A stretch of 5,170 nt of DNA from Opitutia bacterium. Its GTDB lineage: Bacteria > Verrucomicrobiota > Verrucomicrobiia > Opitutales > Opitutaceae. Of the stretch, positions 1 to 5,170 are shown piece after piece (the first letter of the stretch is position 1; every line of letters begins with the position of its first letter). The notes under the pieces were generated by a model, which made no database searches, had not been told where the DNA came from, and saw only the letters and a list, made by a program, of their open reading frames with translations. The translations under genes and the position numbers were made by a program. The stretch spans positions 6,220 to 11,389 of the forward strand of contig PMKA01000137.1 in the NCBI GenBank assembly GCA_003157575.1, given 5' to 3'.

Positions 1-78
1 AAAGCGGCAACGCGGCACGCGAACGCAGAAGTGCGCTGGCAAAGGATCGACCCGAAGCCATCGGCCTCGGCCAAATAG
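1..78 (+). CDS. Possible 3' end of a gene entering from the left edge (very tentative)
   Basis: The first reading frame is open from base 1 to a TAG at 76-78 and would give 25 residues ending in RIDPKPSASAK. By hand count 18 of 25 third codon positions are G or C, as expected for coding DNA in this genome. However, the stretch is too short to prove anything, and the second frame is also open, from base 2 to a TGA at 236-238. No family can be named. Only the sequence to the left of the window can decide whether this is a real gene end. Confidence 0.15.
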   Translation, partial: KAATRHANAEVRWQRIDPKPSASAK

Positions 79-262
79 TTCGCACGAGTGCAAGGGGCGG
101 ACACAGCGGGGCAACGTCAACACAGTGATCAGCGGAACAGGCCGCCAATATCATTACGTAGAAAAAGACAGCACGGTGATGAATCCGTCTTCATTCCAAA
201 AGGCAATTGGTTTCCGGTTTATTCATCACTATTTCTGACAAAGACAATCGCAACAGGCTATC

Positions 263-271
263 TGTTATGAT
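263..271 (+). promoter_or_regulatory. Extended -10 promoter-like sequence in AT-rich island
   Basis: TG, one base, then TATGAT reads TGTTATGAT, close to the sigma-70 extended -10 consensus TGnTATAAT. No good -35 element sits 16 to 18 bases upstream, where GACAAT or AGACAA would have to serve. It lies at the right end of the AT-rich island. No gene with a clear ribosome binding site follows within the next 100 bases, so a chance match is quite possible. A product could also be a non-coding RNA or a short peptide. Confidence 0.2.
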
Positions 272-320
272 GATGCATTCAACCGTATGGAGCGATCCAG
301 GATGGCGCGATCAGAGTGGC

Positions 321-348
321 AGGCGCTGCCGGCCGACCGCCAGCGCTT
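321..348. terminator. Stem-loop, possibly ending minus-strand transcription
   Basis: AGGCGCTG at 321-328 pairs with CAGCGCTT at 341-348, giving an 8-bp stem with one G-T wobble and a 12-base GC-rich loop. Read on the minus strand, the hairpin begins at the TAA stop of the coding-like stretch at 347-481 and lies about 155 bases beyond the stop of the phosphoesterase gene. No U-tract follows, so it is not a standard intrinsic terminator. It may slow polymerase, protect an mRNA end, or simply reflect the high G+C content. Confidence 0.25.
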
Positions 349-481
349 ACGGAGAGGATTGCTGCGTAGTCGCCGCATCCTGCGGCCCAGGCGCCGGCAT
401 GATCTTCCAAAACACATCGGCCCGCTCCGCCGCCACGAAATTGAGGTACGGGCGTGTTGACCATTTGAGGTGCAGATGACC
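347..481 (-). pseudogene. Short coding-like stretch, possible remnant of a C-terminus
   Basis: This minus-strand frame opens just after an in-frame TGA (482-484) and closes with TAA (347-349). It gives about 44 residues that look like ordinary protein, including LKWSTRPYLNFVAAERADV and then FWKIMPAPG, with a polar tail ending QQSSP. Third codon positions are mostly G or C, and the product has aromatic and acidic residues rather than the arginine-rich look of shadow frames. There is no ATG near its beginning and no visible ribosome binding site. A neighbouring minus frame over roughly 470-530 reads EERLIQIRDPDEVICT, so a single frameshift near 470-480 could join the two into one older gene tail. 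I recognise no family. Chance is the main alternative. Confidence 0.2.
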
Positions 482-503
482 TCATCCGGATCGCGGATCT
501 GAA

Positions 504-1463
504 TCAGCCGTTCTTCCCTGGCTTTCCGGAGGCCTCGCCGCCCGCCGGTGCGCCCGCCAGCTCAAGCCTCACGACGACGGGCCGGTGGTCGCTGGCTTCG
601 CGCACACCGGGTCCGTCGTAAACGCGGGCTCCGCCGGCCGCCGCCCGCTCCAATGCCGGCGATACGAGGATGTAGTCGATCCGCGAATAGGTCTCTTCTT
701 TGCGGTAACCGTACGTCCACGTCTCCCCGTTCCGATCGGCCGCCTTTGTCAGGCAGGCGATCGTCGTGGATCCCCGCCGGGTGAACAGGCGCAACGGCTT
801 GCTGTCACGCGTGTCGTTGAAGTCGCCCATGATCACGAAGTGCGAAGCCGCGGGGTCCGGAAAGCGACGGAGCACGAAATCGCGAACCGCGCCCGCCTCT
901 CCTGCCCGGAAGACGGCCGCGCCCGGGTCGTCGGGACGCTCGGTGAAGCGGCTGCGCAGATGCACGACAAACAGCGTCAGCTCGGCGCCGTCGACGTTCA
1001 CGGCGACCTCAAGCAGGCCGCGCTTGACCCTCGCCTGGCCTCCGAAATACCGGAAGCCCAGATCGGAATGCACCTGCACGCGGCCGAAAGGTATCCGCGA
1101 AAGCACGGCCACATGCCGCTCGGCATCGGCGGCCTCAGCCAGCGTCACGTGGGGATAATCGAGCCCCTCGGCGCGAAGATCGCGCTGCAATTCCTCAAGA
1201 TAGCCCGGCGGCCCCATCTCCTGCAGCGCAAGCACGTCGGCATCGAGCGCGCGGATGACCGCGCGCAGGGCCGTCTTCTCGGCCTCCGGCTTCGGATACG
1301 CCGGACGGTACACGTCGTCGACGCGGCGGTCGGTGGCGACGTAGTTCTCCACGTTGTAGGTGGCGATCGTGATGGAGGCGGCGCAGGCGCACCCGGCGGC
1401 GATCAACTCCGCCAGCAGGACGCCCAGCAGCCGGTAAATCGATGCCTTCGCGCACCCGCTCAT
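504..1463 (-). CDS. Exported endonuclease/exonuclease/phosphatase (EEP) family protein
   Basis: This is a metal-dependent hydrolase of the EEP (DNase I-like) fold, which cleaves phosphodiester or phosphomonoester bonds in nucleic acids, inositol phosphates or sphingomyelin. The substrate cannot be told from sequence. It has 319 residues. A signal peptide is likely: hydrophobic residues about 11-28, with a probable cleavage after ACA near residue 29. The core carries the expected motifs in order: TYNVEN (N37), LALQE (E82), VVHLR (H168), GDFND (D214, N216), YSRIDYILVS (D263) and SDHRP (D292, H293). All usual catalytic positions are present, so it should be active outside the cytoplasm. After about residue 302 the tail is a Gly/Ala/Lys-rich, likely disordered stretch. 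The ATG start is supported by GGAAGG six bases upstream. It lies 22 bases downstream of the M48 protease gene and is probably co-transcribed with it. Confidence 0.9.
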   Translation of the reverse strand: MSGCAKASIYRLLGVLLAELIAAGCACAASITIATYNVENYVATDRRVDDVYRPAYPKPEAEKTALRAVIRALDADVLALQEMGPPGYLEELQRDLRAEGLDYPHVTLAEAADAERHVAVLSRIPFGRVQVHSDLGFRYFGGQARVKRGLLEVAVNVDGAELTLFVVHLRSRFTERPDDPGAAVFRAGEAGAVRDFVLRRFPDPAASHFVIMGDFNDTRDSKPLRLFTRRGSTTIACLTKAADRNGETWTYGYRKEETYSRIDYILVSPALERAAAGGARVYDGPGVREASDHRPVVVRLELAGAPAGGEASGKPGKNG

Positions 1464-1469
1464 CTCGGA

Positions 1470-1475
1470 CCTTCC
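1470..1475 (-). promoter_or_regulatory. Ribosome binding site of the EEP gene
   Basis: On the minus strand this reads GGAAGG, six bases before the ATG at 1463-1461. It supports that start and shows that the gene has its own translation signal within the 22-base gap after the protease stop codon. Confidence 0.6.
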
Positions 1476-1485
1476 GCTCGCCGCC

Positions 1486-2724
1486 TCAGTCCTTCCCGGC
1501 CAGCGCCTGTTCGCGCTCTGCGACCGTGGGGTGGGAATAGTAAAAAGCGCTGTAGAGCGGATGCGGTGTGAGGTTGCTCAGGTTCTTCTGCGCCAGCTTG
1601 CGAAGGGAGCCCACCAGCGGCCCGGCGCCGCCCACCGCCTCCCGGGCGAAGGCGTCCGCCTCGTACTCATGTTTTCGCGACACAAGGTTGAACACCGGCG
1701 AGAACCAGAAAGTCACAAGGCCGCCGAGCAGGCCGAAAAGCAGGAACGTCGGCGCCAGGTCGTCCGCGGGGAACCCGAAGGCGGCGTTGAACCAGCCGCC
1801 GCGCGCGAGCGATGCCACGAGGGCGAATCCGCCCAGCTGGAGCGCGGCGGCCACGGCCAGCGTCTTCGGAATGTGGCCGCGCCTGTAATGCCCGATCTCG
1901 TGGGCCAGCACCGCCTCCAGCTCCCCGGGCGCAAGCTGGGCCACAAGGGTGTCGTAGAGCACGATGCGGCGGAACCGCCCGAAGCCGGTGAAAAAGGCGT
2001 TGGAGTGTGCGGAACGCTTGCTGCCGTCCATCACCTCGATGGTCTGCGCGCGGAATCCGGTGCGGTCCGCGAGCGCGAGCAGGCGCGTGCGCAGCTCTCC
2101 GTCGGCAAGCGGCGTAAGCTTGTTGAACAACGGCAGGATGATCCTCGGGTAGAGCACCATCATCAGGAGCTGGAATCCGAAGAGGAGCCCGAATCCCCAA
2201 AGCCACCAGGTCCCGCCGGTCAGGCGCACCAGGCCGAGCAGCGCCCACAGGAGGGGGAAACCGATTCCAAGCATCAACGCCAGTTCCTTGGCCTTGTCCG
2301 CCGCCCAAAGCCGGAGGGTGCTCTGGTTGAATCCGAACTTCGCCTCCAGGCGGAACTGTCCCCACCAGTCGAACGGCAGTCCGGGCAGGCTGAGCAGCAG
2401 GCCGACGGCGAGCAGATAGCAGGCGCCGCTCCACGCCGCGCGCGGGGCCCACGCGTGGAACAGTGTGTCGAGCGCCGGCAGGGCGCCGCTGAAGATCACC
2501 GCCGCAAGCACGAGTGCGGCCCACGTCTCCTCGATCGATCCGAAGCGGAGTTTGGCCCGGGTGTAGGCCACCGCCTTGGAATACGTCGCACCGTCCATGA
2601 TGGCAGCCACCGCCGGGGGCGGCTCGCTCGCGTGGCGGCGCACCACGGAGGCATTCAGTGCGTTGAGCCAGAGCTGGGCGGCCAACCGTATGACGATCAG
2701 GATCGCGACGATCGTTAACACCAT
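1486..2724 (-). CDS. M48 family membrane metallopeptidase, Ste24/CAAX-protease type
   Basis: This is an integral-membrane zinc endopeptidase of MEROPS family M48A, related to yeast Ste24 and human ZMPSTE24. It has 412 residues, a usual length for the family. The N-terminal M48_N region (about 1-195) has hydrophobic segments near 1-20, 68-88, 99-115, 147-167 and 173-193, and holds the family signature LPFDWWGQFRLEAKFGFN at about 116-133. The catalytic part has DGSKRSAHSNAFFTGFG (about 233-249), the zinc motif HEIGH (H275, E276, H279) and SRKHEYEADAFA (about 349-360), where E353 is the likely third zinc ligand. Further hydrophobic stretches lie near 286-306 and 325-345, and SHPTVAERE closes the domain near 397-405. 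All key residues are present, so activity is expected. Bacterial members are thought to act in membrane-protein quality control, since bacteria generally lack prenylated CAAX proteins. The ATG start is followed by a hydrophobic helix, but no strong ribosome binding site is seen. Confidence 0.93.
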   Translation of the reverse strand: MVLTIVAILIVIRLAAQLWLNALNASVVRRHASEPPPAVAAIMDGATYSKAVAYTRAKLRFGSIEETWAALVLAAVIFSGALPALDTLFHAWAPRAAWSGACYLLAVGLLLSLPGLPFDWWGQFRLEAKFGFNQSTLRLWAADKAKELALMLGIGFPLLWALLGLVRLTGGTWWLWGFGLLFGFQLLMMVLYPRIILPLFNKLTPLADGELRTRLLALADRTGFRAQTIEVMDGSKRSAHSNAFFTGFGRFRRIVLYDTLVAQLAPGELEAVLAHEIGHYRRGHIPKTLAVAAALQLGGFALVASLARGGWFNAAFGFPADDLAPTFLLFGLLGGLVTFWFSPVFNLVSRKHEYEADAFAREAVGGAGPLVGSLRKLAQKNLSNLTPHPLYSAFYYSHPTVAEREQALAGKD

Positions 2725-2787
2725 GAATCCAGTTCAACGGTATTCCCGCCGCGGGCGAAGGAAAAATTCACCCCTCTCGGGAAAGAA
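2725..2787. promoter_or_regulatory. Divergent intergenic region between the two gene pairs
   Basis: These 63 bases must hold the start signals for both the leftward protease operon and the rightward xseB-dxs pair, unless promoters lie inside the genes. I see no pair of boxes close to the sigma-70 consensus for either direction. An 11-base near-palindrome CCCGCCGCGGG (2745-2755) lies in the middle and could be an operator, though GC-rich DNA makes such words common. GAAGGAA at 2757-2763 resembles a ribosome binding site but is too far (24 bases) from the TTG proposed for xseB. Confidence 0.4.
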
Positions 2788-3072
2788 TTGAAATCCCAGC
2801 CGGGGGGCGCATCGTGTGCCGCCGTGGAATCAGACGACAAGACCGCCAAGCTCACCTTCGAAACGGCGCTCGCCCGGCTCGAATCCATCGTCGAATCGAT
2901 GGAATCCGGGGACGTGCCTCTGGCCGAGTTGCTGGCCAGATTCGAGGAGGGCAACAAGCTGCTCAAATTGTGCGAGGCGCGCCTGAAAGACGCGGAGATC
3001 AAGATCGAGCAGCTGAAGAAGCAGAAGGACGGCGTCGCATTCGCGCCTTTCGACGCTGAACGCGGCGCCTGA
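2788..3072 (+). CDS. xseB: Exodeoxyribonuclease VII small subunit
   Basis: XseB is the small regulatory subunit of exonuclease VII. Several copies bind the catalytic XseA, and the complex degrades single-stranded DNA from both ends in mismatch repair and DNA-damage tolerance in the cytoplasm. The whole product is the characteristic two-helix XseB domain: LTFETALARLESIVESMES (about 22-40), GDVPLAELLARFEEG (41-55) and a second helix NKLLKLCEARLKDAEIKIEQL (56-76, a coiled-coil pattern), with a short charged tail. The start is uncertain. TTG at 2788 gives 94 residues and has GGGAAAG close in front (2779-2785), rather too close. GTG at 2824 gives 82 residues, nearer the roughly 80 of Escherichia coli, but lacks a nearby Shine-Dalgarno sequence. 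The domain is intact with either. xseA is not in the window. dxs follows after 16 bases, probably in the same transcript. Confidence 0.93.
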   Translation: MKSQPGGASCAAVESDDKTAKLTFETALARLESIVESMESGDVPLAELLARFEEGNKLLKLCEARLKDAEIKIEQLKKQKDGVAFAPFDAERGA

Positions 3073-3088
3073 CCGGACCGCACGCGGC

Positions 3089-5059
3089 ATGTCCTCCAAT
3101 TCCGGGATGAATCCCTCCGTTTCCGCCACCGCCTCAACTCCCCCTGCTCCGCGGCTGCTGGATCAAATCCGCAGCCCGACCGATGTGAAGGCGCTTCCGG
3201 CCGCCCAGCTGCCGCGCCTGGCCGCCGAGCTGAGAGAGGAGATCATCGCCGCGACCTCCCAGAACGGCGGCCATGTCGCGCCCAACCTCGGCGTCGTCGA
3301 ACTCACGGTGGCGCTTCACCGGGTCTTCAACACCCCGGAGGACCAGTTCGTCTTCGACGTCTCCCACCAGGGTTACGCGCACAAGCTCCTGACCGGACGG
3401 AAGGGCGCGGCCTTCCGACAGCTGCGGCATTCCGACGGCCTGAGCGGTTTCCTTTGCCGGACGGAAAGTCCACACGACTGTTATGGCGCCGGACACGCGG
3501 GCACCGCCCTTTCCGCCGCGCTGGGAATGGCCACGGCGAGGGATCTGCGCGGCTCCCACGAACATGTCGTCGCCATCTGCGGCGACGCGGCGTTCACGTG
3601 CGGCGTCACGATGGAGGCGCTCAACAACGTCGTCGCCTGCACCAAGCGCCTGATCGTCATTCTCAACGACAACGAGTGGTCGATCGCCCGGAACGTCGGT
3701 GCGATGGCGAAATATCTCAACCGGCTGAGCACAAGTCCCGCCTACAACAAGATCCACCACGATCTGGAGAAATTCTTCACCGGGCTGCCCCACGGACAGG
3801 AAATGCACCGGACGTGGCTGAAATGGAAACGGGAGACCAAGGATTTCTTTGTCGAGTCCAGCCTGTTCGAGAAATTCGGCCTGCGTTACCTGGGTCCGAT
3901 CGACGGCCACAACATCGACGAGCTCGTCAAGAACCTCGAATTCGCCAAGAACAGCGACGGCCCCATCCTGCTCCATGTCCTGACCAAGAAAGGACTCGGG
4001 CTCGATGCCGCGTTGAAGGCCCCGGAGAAATTCCACGGGCTCGGATCGTTCGACCCGGTCACGGGCGAAAGCCGGAAGCCCGCCGCCGGCACGCCGCCCA
4101 ATTACCAGGATGTCTTCGGCCAGGCGCTCGTGCGCTTCGCGAAGGCCGACGGGCGGATCGTCGGCATCACCGCCGCGATGCCGAGCGGCACCGGGCTTTC
4201 CGCCCTCGCCGCGGAATGCCCCCGGCAGTTTTTCGACGTGGGCATCGCGGAGGAGCACGCGGTGCTTTTCGCCGCCGGCATGGCCGTCAAGGGCCTCAAG
4301 CCGGTGTGCGCCATCTACTCGACGTTTCTCCAGCGCGCCTACGACCCCATCATCCACGACGTCTGCCTGCAAAACCTGCCGGTGGTCTTTTGCATCGACC
4401 GGGCCGGACTCTCCCCGAACGACGGTCCCACGCATCACGGCCTGTTCGACCTCACCTTCCTCCGGTGCGTTCCGAACGCCGTGGTCATGCAGCCAAAGGA
4501 CGAGGACGAGCTCGTCGACATGCTGCACACCGGCCTGCAGCACGACGGACCCGTCTTCATCCGTTATCCGAGGGGCGCGGCCCGAGGTGTTCCTGTGAAG
4601 GCCGATCCGGCCGTCATTACCATCGGCCAGGCCGAGCTCCTGCGGCCCGGATCGAACCTGATGATCTGGGCGCTTGGCCCGCTGGTGCCGGAGGCAATCA
4701 AGATCGCCGAAAAGCTTGAACTCGAAGAGGGTGTGTCGTGCGGCGTCGTCAACGCCCGCTTCGTCAAGCCGCTCGACCGCACTCTTCTCCTCAGTCAGGC
4801 GGCGTGCATCCCCCTTCTCGTCACGATGGAAGACAACGTGCTCGCCGGCGGCTTTGGCAGCGCCGTCCTCGAGGCGCTCCAGGAAGCGGACTGCCAGGTG
4901 CCCGTGGAACGCATTGGATGGCCCGACCGTTTTGTGGAGCACGGCAGCAGCGTCGACGATCTCCGCGCGAGTTGCGGGCTGTCCTTCGACGACATCTACC
5001 AGCGCGTCAGGGACCGCTGCCGGCAGCCCAACGTCTCTCCCGTGACAGCGGGCGCGTAA
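3089..5059 (+). CDS. dxs: 1-deoxy-D-xylulose-5-phosphate synthase
   Basis: Dxs joins pyruvate and glyceraldehyde 3-phosphate, releasing CO2, to make 1-deoxy-D-xylulose 5-phosphate. This is the entry step of the MEP isoprenoid pathway and also feeds thiamine and pyridoxal synthesis. The enzyme is a cytoplasmic thiamine diphosphate-dependent dimer. At 656 residues it is slightly long because about 20 Ser/Pro/Ala-rich residues precede the core, which begins near PRLLDQIRS (21-29). Visible motifs are GGHVAPNLGVVELT (H62), SHQGYAHKLLTGR (H93), YGAGHAGTALS, the cofactor motif CGDAAFTCGVTMEALNN with ILNDNEWS (164-198), IAEEHAV (catalytic E388), YSTFLQRAYD (R416), DRAG, THHG (H449) and RYPRG. Dehydrogenase-like cofactor, pyrimidine-binding and C-terminal transketolase domains are all complete. 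The usual GDG reads GDA here. The ATG at 3089 has no clear ribosome binding site, and ATG at 3107 is an alternative. Translation may be coupled to xseB. Confidence 0.96.
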   Translation: MSSNSGMNPSVSATASTPPAPRLLDQIRSPTDVKALPAAQLPRLAAELREEIIAATSQNGGHVAPNLGVVELTVALHRVFNTPEDQFVFDVSHQGYAHKLLTGRKGAAFRQLRHSDGLSGFLCRTESPHDCYGAGHAGTALSAALGMATARDLRGSHEHVVAICGDAAFTCGVTMEALNNVVACTKRLIVILNDNEWSIARNVGAMAKYLNRLSTSPAYNKIHHDLEKFFTGLPHGQEMHRTWLKWKRETKDFFVESSLFEKFGLRYLGPIDGHNIDELVKNLEFAKNSDGPILLHVLTKKGLGLDAALKAPEKFHGLGSFDPVTGESRKPAAGTPPNYQDVFGQALVRFAKADGRIVGITAAMPSGTGLSALAAECPRQFFDVGIAEEHAVLFAAGMAVKGLKPVCAIYSTFLQRAYDPIIHDVCLQNLPVVFCIDRAGLSPNDGPTHHGLFDLTFLRCVPNAVVMQPKDEDELVDMLHTGLQHDGPVFIRYPRGAARGVPVKADPAVITIGQAELLRPGSNLMIWALGPLVPEAIKIAEKLELEEGVSCGVVNARFVKPLDRTLLLSQAACIPLLVTMEDNVLAGGFGSAVLEALQEADCQVPVERIGWPDRFVEHGSSVDDLRASCGLSFDDIYQRVRDRCRQPNVSPVTAGA

Positions 5060-5074
5060 CGCACGTTGGGCCTG
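5024..5074 (+). terminator. Inverted repeat across the dxs stop codon, possible transcript-end structure
   Basis: CCCAACGT (5027-5034) is the exact reverse complement of ACGTTGGG (5063-5070). With one bulged C the stem extends by CAG/CTG to 11 base pairs. The loop holds the dxs TAA (5057-5059) and a smaller hairpin, CCCG(5039-5042)/CGGG(5049-5052). There is no T-run right after it; the nearest (TTTT) begins about 15 bases later. It might act as a terminator or stabiliser, or merely be chance in GC-rich DNA. Confidence 0.3.
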
Positions 5075-5161
5075 GCGCGGCGCGCATGCTTTTCCCTTCT
5101 GGCGCGTTCATTTTCCTCTGGGAGGGCGCTGCCTGCGGTGAGCACGGTCGAACCGCGCCAG
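5072..5161. repeat. Repeated CTGGCGCG word after dxs
   Basis: CTGGCGCG occurs at 5072-5079 and again at 5099-5106. The nine-base form CTGGCGCGG (5072-5080) has an exact reverse complement, CCGCGCCAG, at 5153-5161. Three copies in 90 non-coding bases is more than one would expect, but the word is GC-rich and the region short. Possible meanings are binding sites, alternative hairpins, or the edge of a longer repeat cut by the window. Confidence 0.3.
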
Positions 5162-5170
5162 CCTTCGCAC
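5086..5170 (+). CDS. Possible start of a downstream gene, cut by the window edge (very tentative)
   Basis: An ATG at 5086 opens a frame that runs off the window and begins MLFPSGAFIFLW. That opening resembles, from memory only, the MLFNS/MLFP-type N-terminus of membrane-bound O-acyltransferases. The following residues (EGAACGEHGRTAPAFA) are not hydrophobic as that family would require, and no ribosome binding site precedes the ATG. A competing start is GTG at 5138, which has a good GGGAGGG (5120-5126) eleven bases upstream and reads VSTVEPRQPSH. Only one, or neither, can be right. Confidence 0.15.
   Translation, partial: MLFPSGAFIFLWEGAACGEHGRTAPAFA

Larger units (their letters stand above)
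1..503. other. Gene-poor left region, no convincing complete gene
   Basis: No open frame here matches a family I recognise. The plus-strand stretches beginning at 88 and 207 use GTG or TTG starts without a clear ribosome binding site, and their products have mixed, low-information composition. A third plus-strand frame (287-457, starting MERSRMARSEWQALP) becomes very arginine-rich and is probably spurious. The base composition is uneven: 141-280 is about 41% G+C by hand count, while the genes to the right look well above 60%. What can be supported is a possible 3' gene end at the left edge, a short coding-like minus-strand stretch at 347-481, a stem-loop at 321-348 and a promoter-like sequence at 263-271. 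The region could be a decayed gene or a long regulatory spacer. Confidence 0.6.

Noticed and set aside
85..102. GCACGAGTGC mini-palindrome as terminator or operator
   Set aside because: The arms are only four bases with a two-base centre, the flanks do not extend the symmetry and no T-run follows.
207..479. A 90-residue plus-strand frame starting at TTG
   Set aside because: There is no ribosome binding site and no family resemblance, and the composition changes abruptly across the AT-rich island. Other frames in the same place look equally or more protein-like.
1377..1409. Lipoprotein signal (IAAGC) in the EEP signal peptide
   Set aside because: The -3 position is Ala rather than Leu, Val or Ile, and a standard signal peptidase I site (ACA then Ala) follows closely, so simple secretion is more likely than lipid anchoring.
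585..1571. A 328-residue plus-strand open frame opposite the EEP gene
   Set aside because: It crosses the boundary between two minus-strand genes, shows no family motifs, and the EEP protein on the other strand has every catalytic motif.
1531..2718. A 395-residue plus-strand open frame opposite the M48 protease
   Set aside because: Its product is a low-information Glu/Gln/Arg/Pro-rich chain, and the opposite strand encodes a complete protease with all zinc ligands.
3134..4942. A 602-residue open frame on the minus strand opposite dxs
   Set aside because: It is a shadow of dxs: strong G/C third positions on one strand suppress stops on the other. The product has no recognisable family and a composition rich in Arg, Gly, Asp and Glu, while dxs on the plus strand is unmistakable.
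1..5170. CRISPR arrays, tRNA or rRNA genes, insertion sequence ends, defence or toxin-antitoxin systems
   Set aside because: No regularly spaced repeats, cloverleaf-like sequence, transposase or known defence motif was seen on reading both strands; the hint of an undescribed system is not supported by this window.

Overview
The window is GC-rich bacterial chromosome with four complete genes in two divergent pairs, flanked by a gene-poor stretch on the left and a short tail on the right. The methylerythritol-phosphate (MEP) pathway gene dxs, exonuclease VII small subunit and Ste24-type protease mark it as bacterial. The Dxs carries a GDA variant of the thiamine diphosphate motif and an SHQGYAHK variant. 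From memory, and unverified, such variants suggest the Planctomycetota-Verrucomicrobiota-Chlamydiota group, perhaps an Opitutus-like verrucomicrobium. No taxonomic marker here settles this.

Layout. Bases 1-503 hold no convincing gene. They contain short open stretches that may be gene remnants, an AT-rich island at about 141-280 (41% G+C by hand count), and a hairpin at 321-348. On the minus strand, a membrane zinc protease of the Ste24/CAAX type (2724-1486) is followed after 22 bases by an exported endonuclease/exonuclease/phosphatase-fold protein (1463-504), probably as one operon. A 63-base divergent spacer (2725-2787) separates this pair from the plus-strand pair xseB (2788-3072) and dxs (3089-5059), which lie 16 bases apart. 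After dxs, 111 bases reach the window edge with an inverted repeat over the dxs stop, a repeated CTGGCGCGG word and two possible starts of a next gene.

How the genes work together. xseB and dxs form a familiar housekeeping pairing: exonuclease VII acts in DNA repair, and Dxs makes the first committed intermediate of isoprenoid and thiamine/pyridoxal synthesis. In Escherichia coli ispA lies between them; here it is absent from that place. The minus-strand pair looks like an envelope module, with a membrane protease and an exported phosphoesterase or nuclease, but no shared pathway can be shown from sequence. I saw no CRISPR array, tRNA, rRNA, insertion sequence, toxin-antitoxin pair or defence island. 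The window reads mostly as ordinary chromosomal backbone, and the open questions are at its two edges and in the Dxs motif variants.
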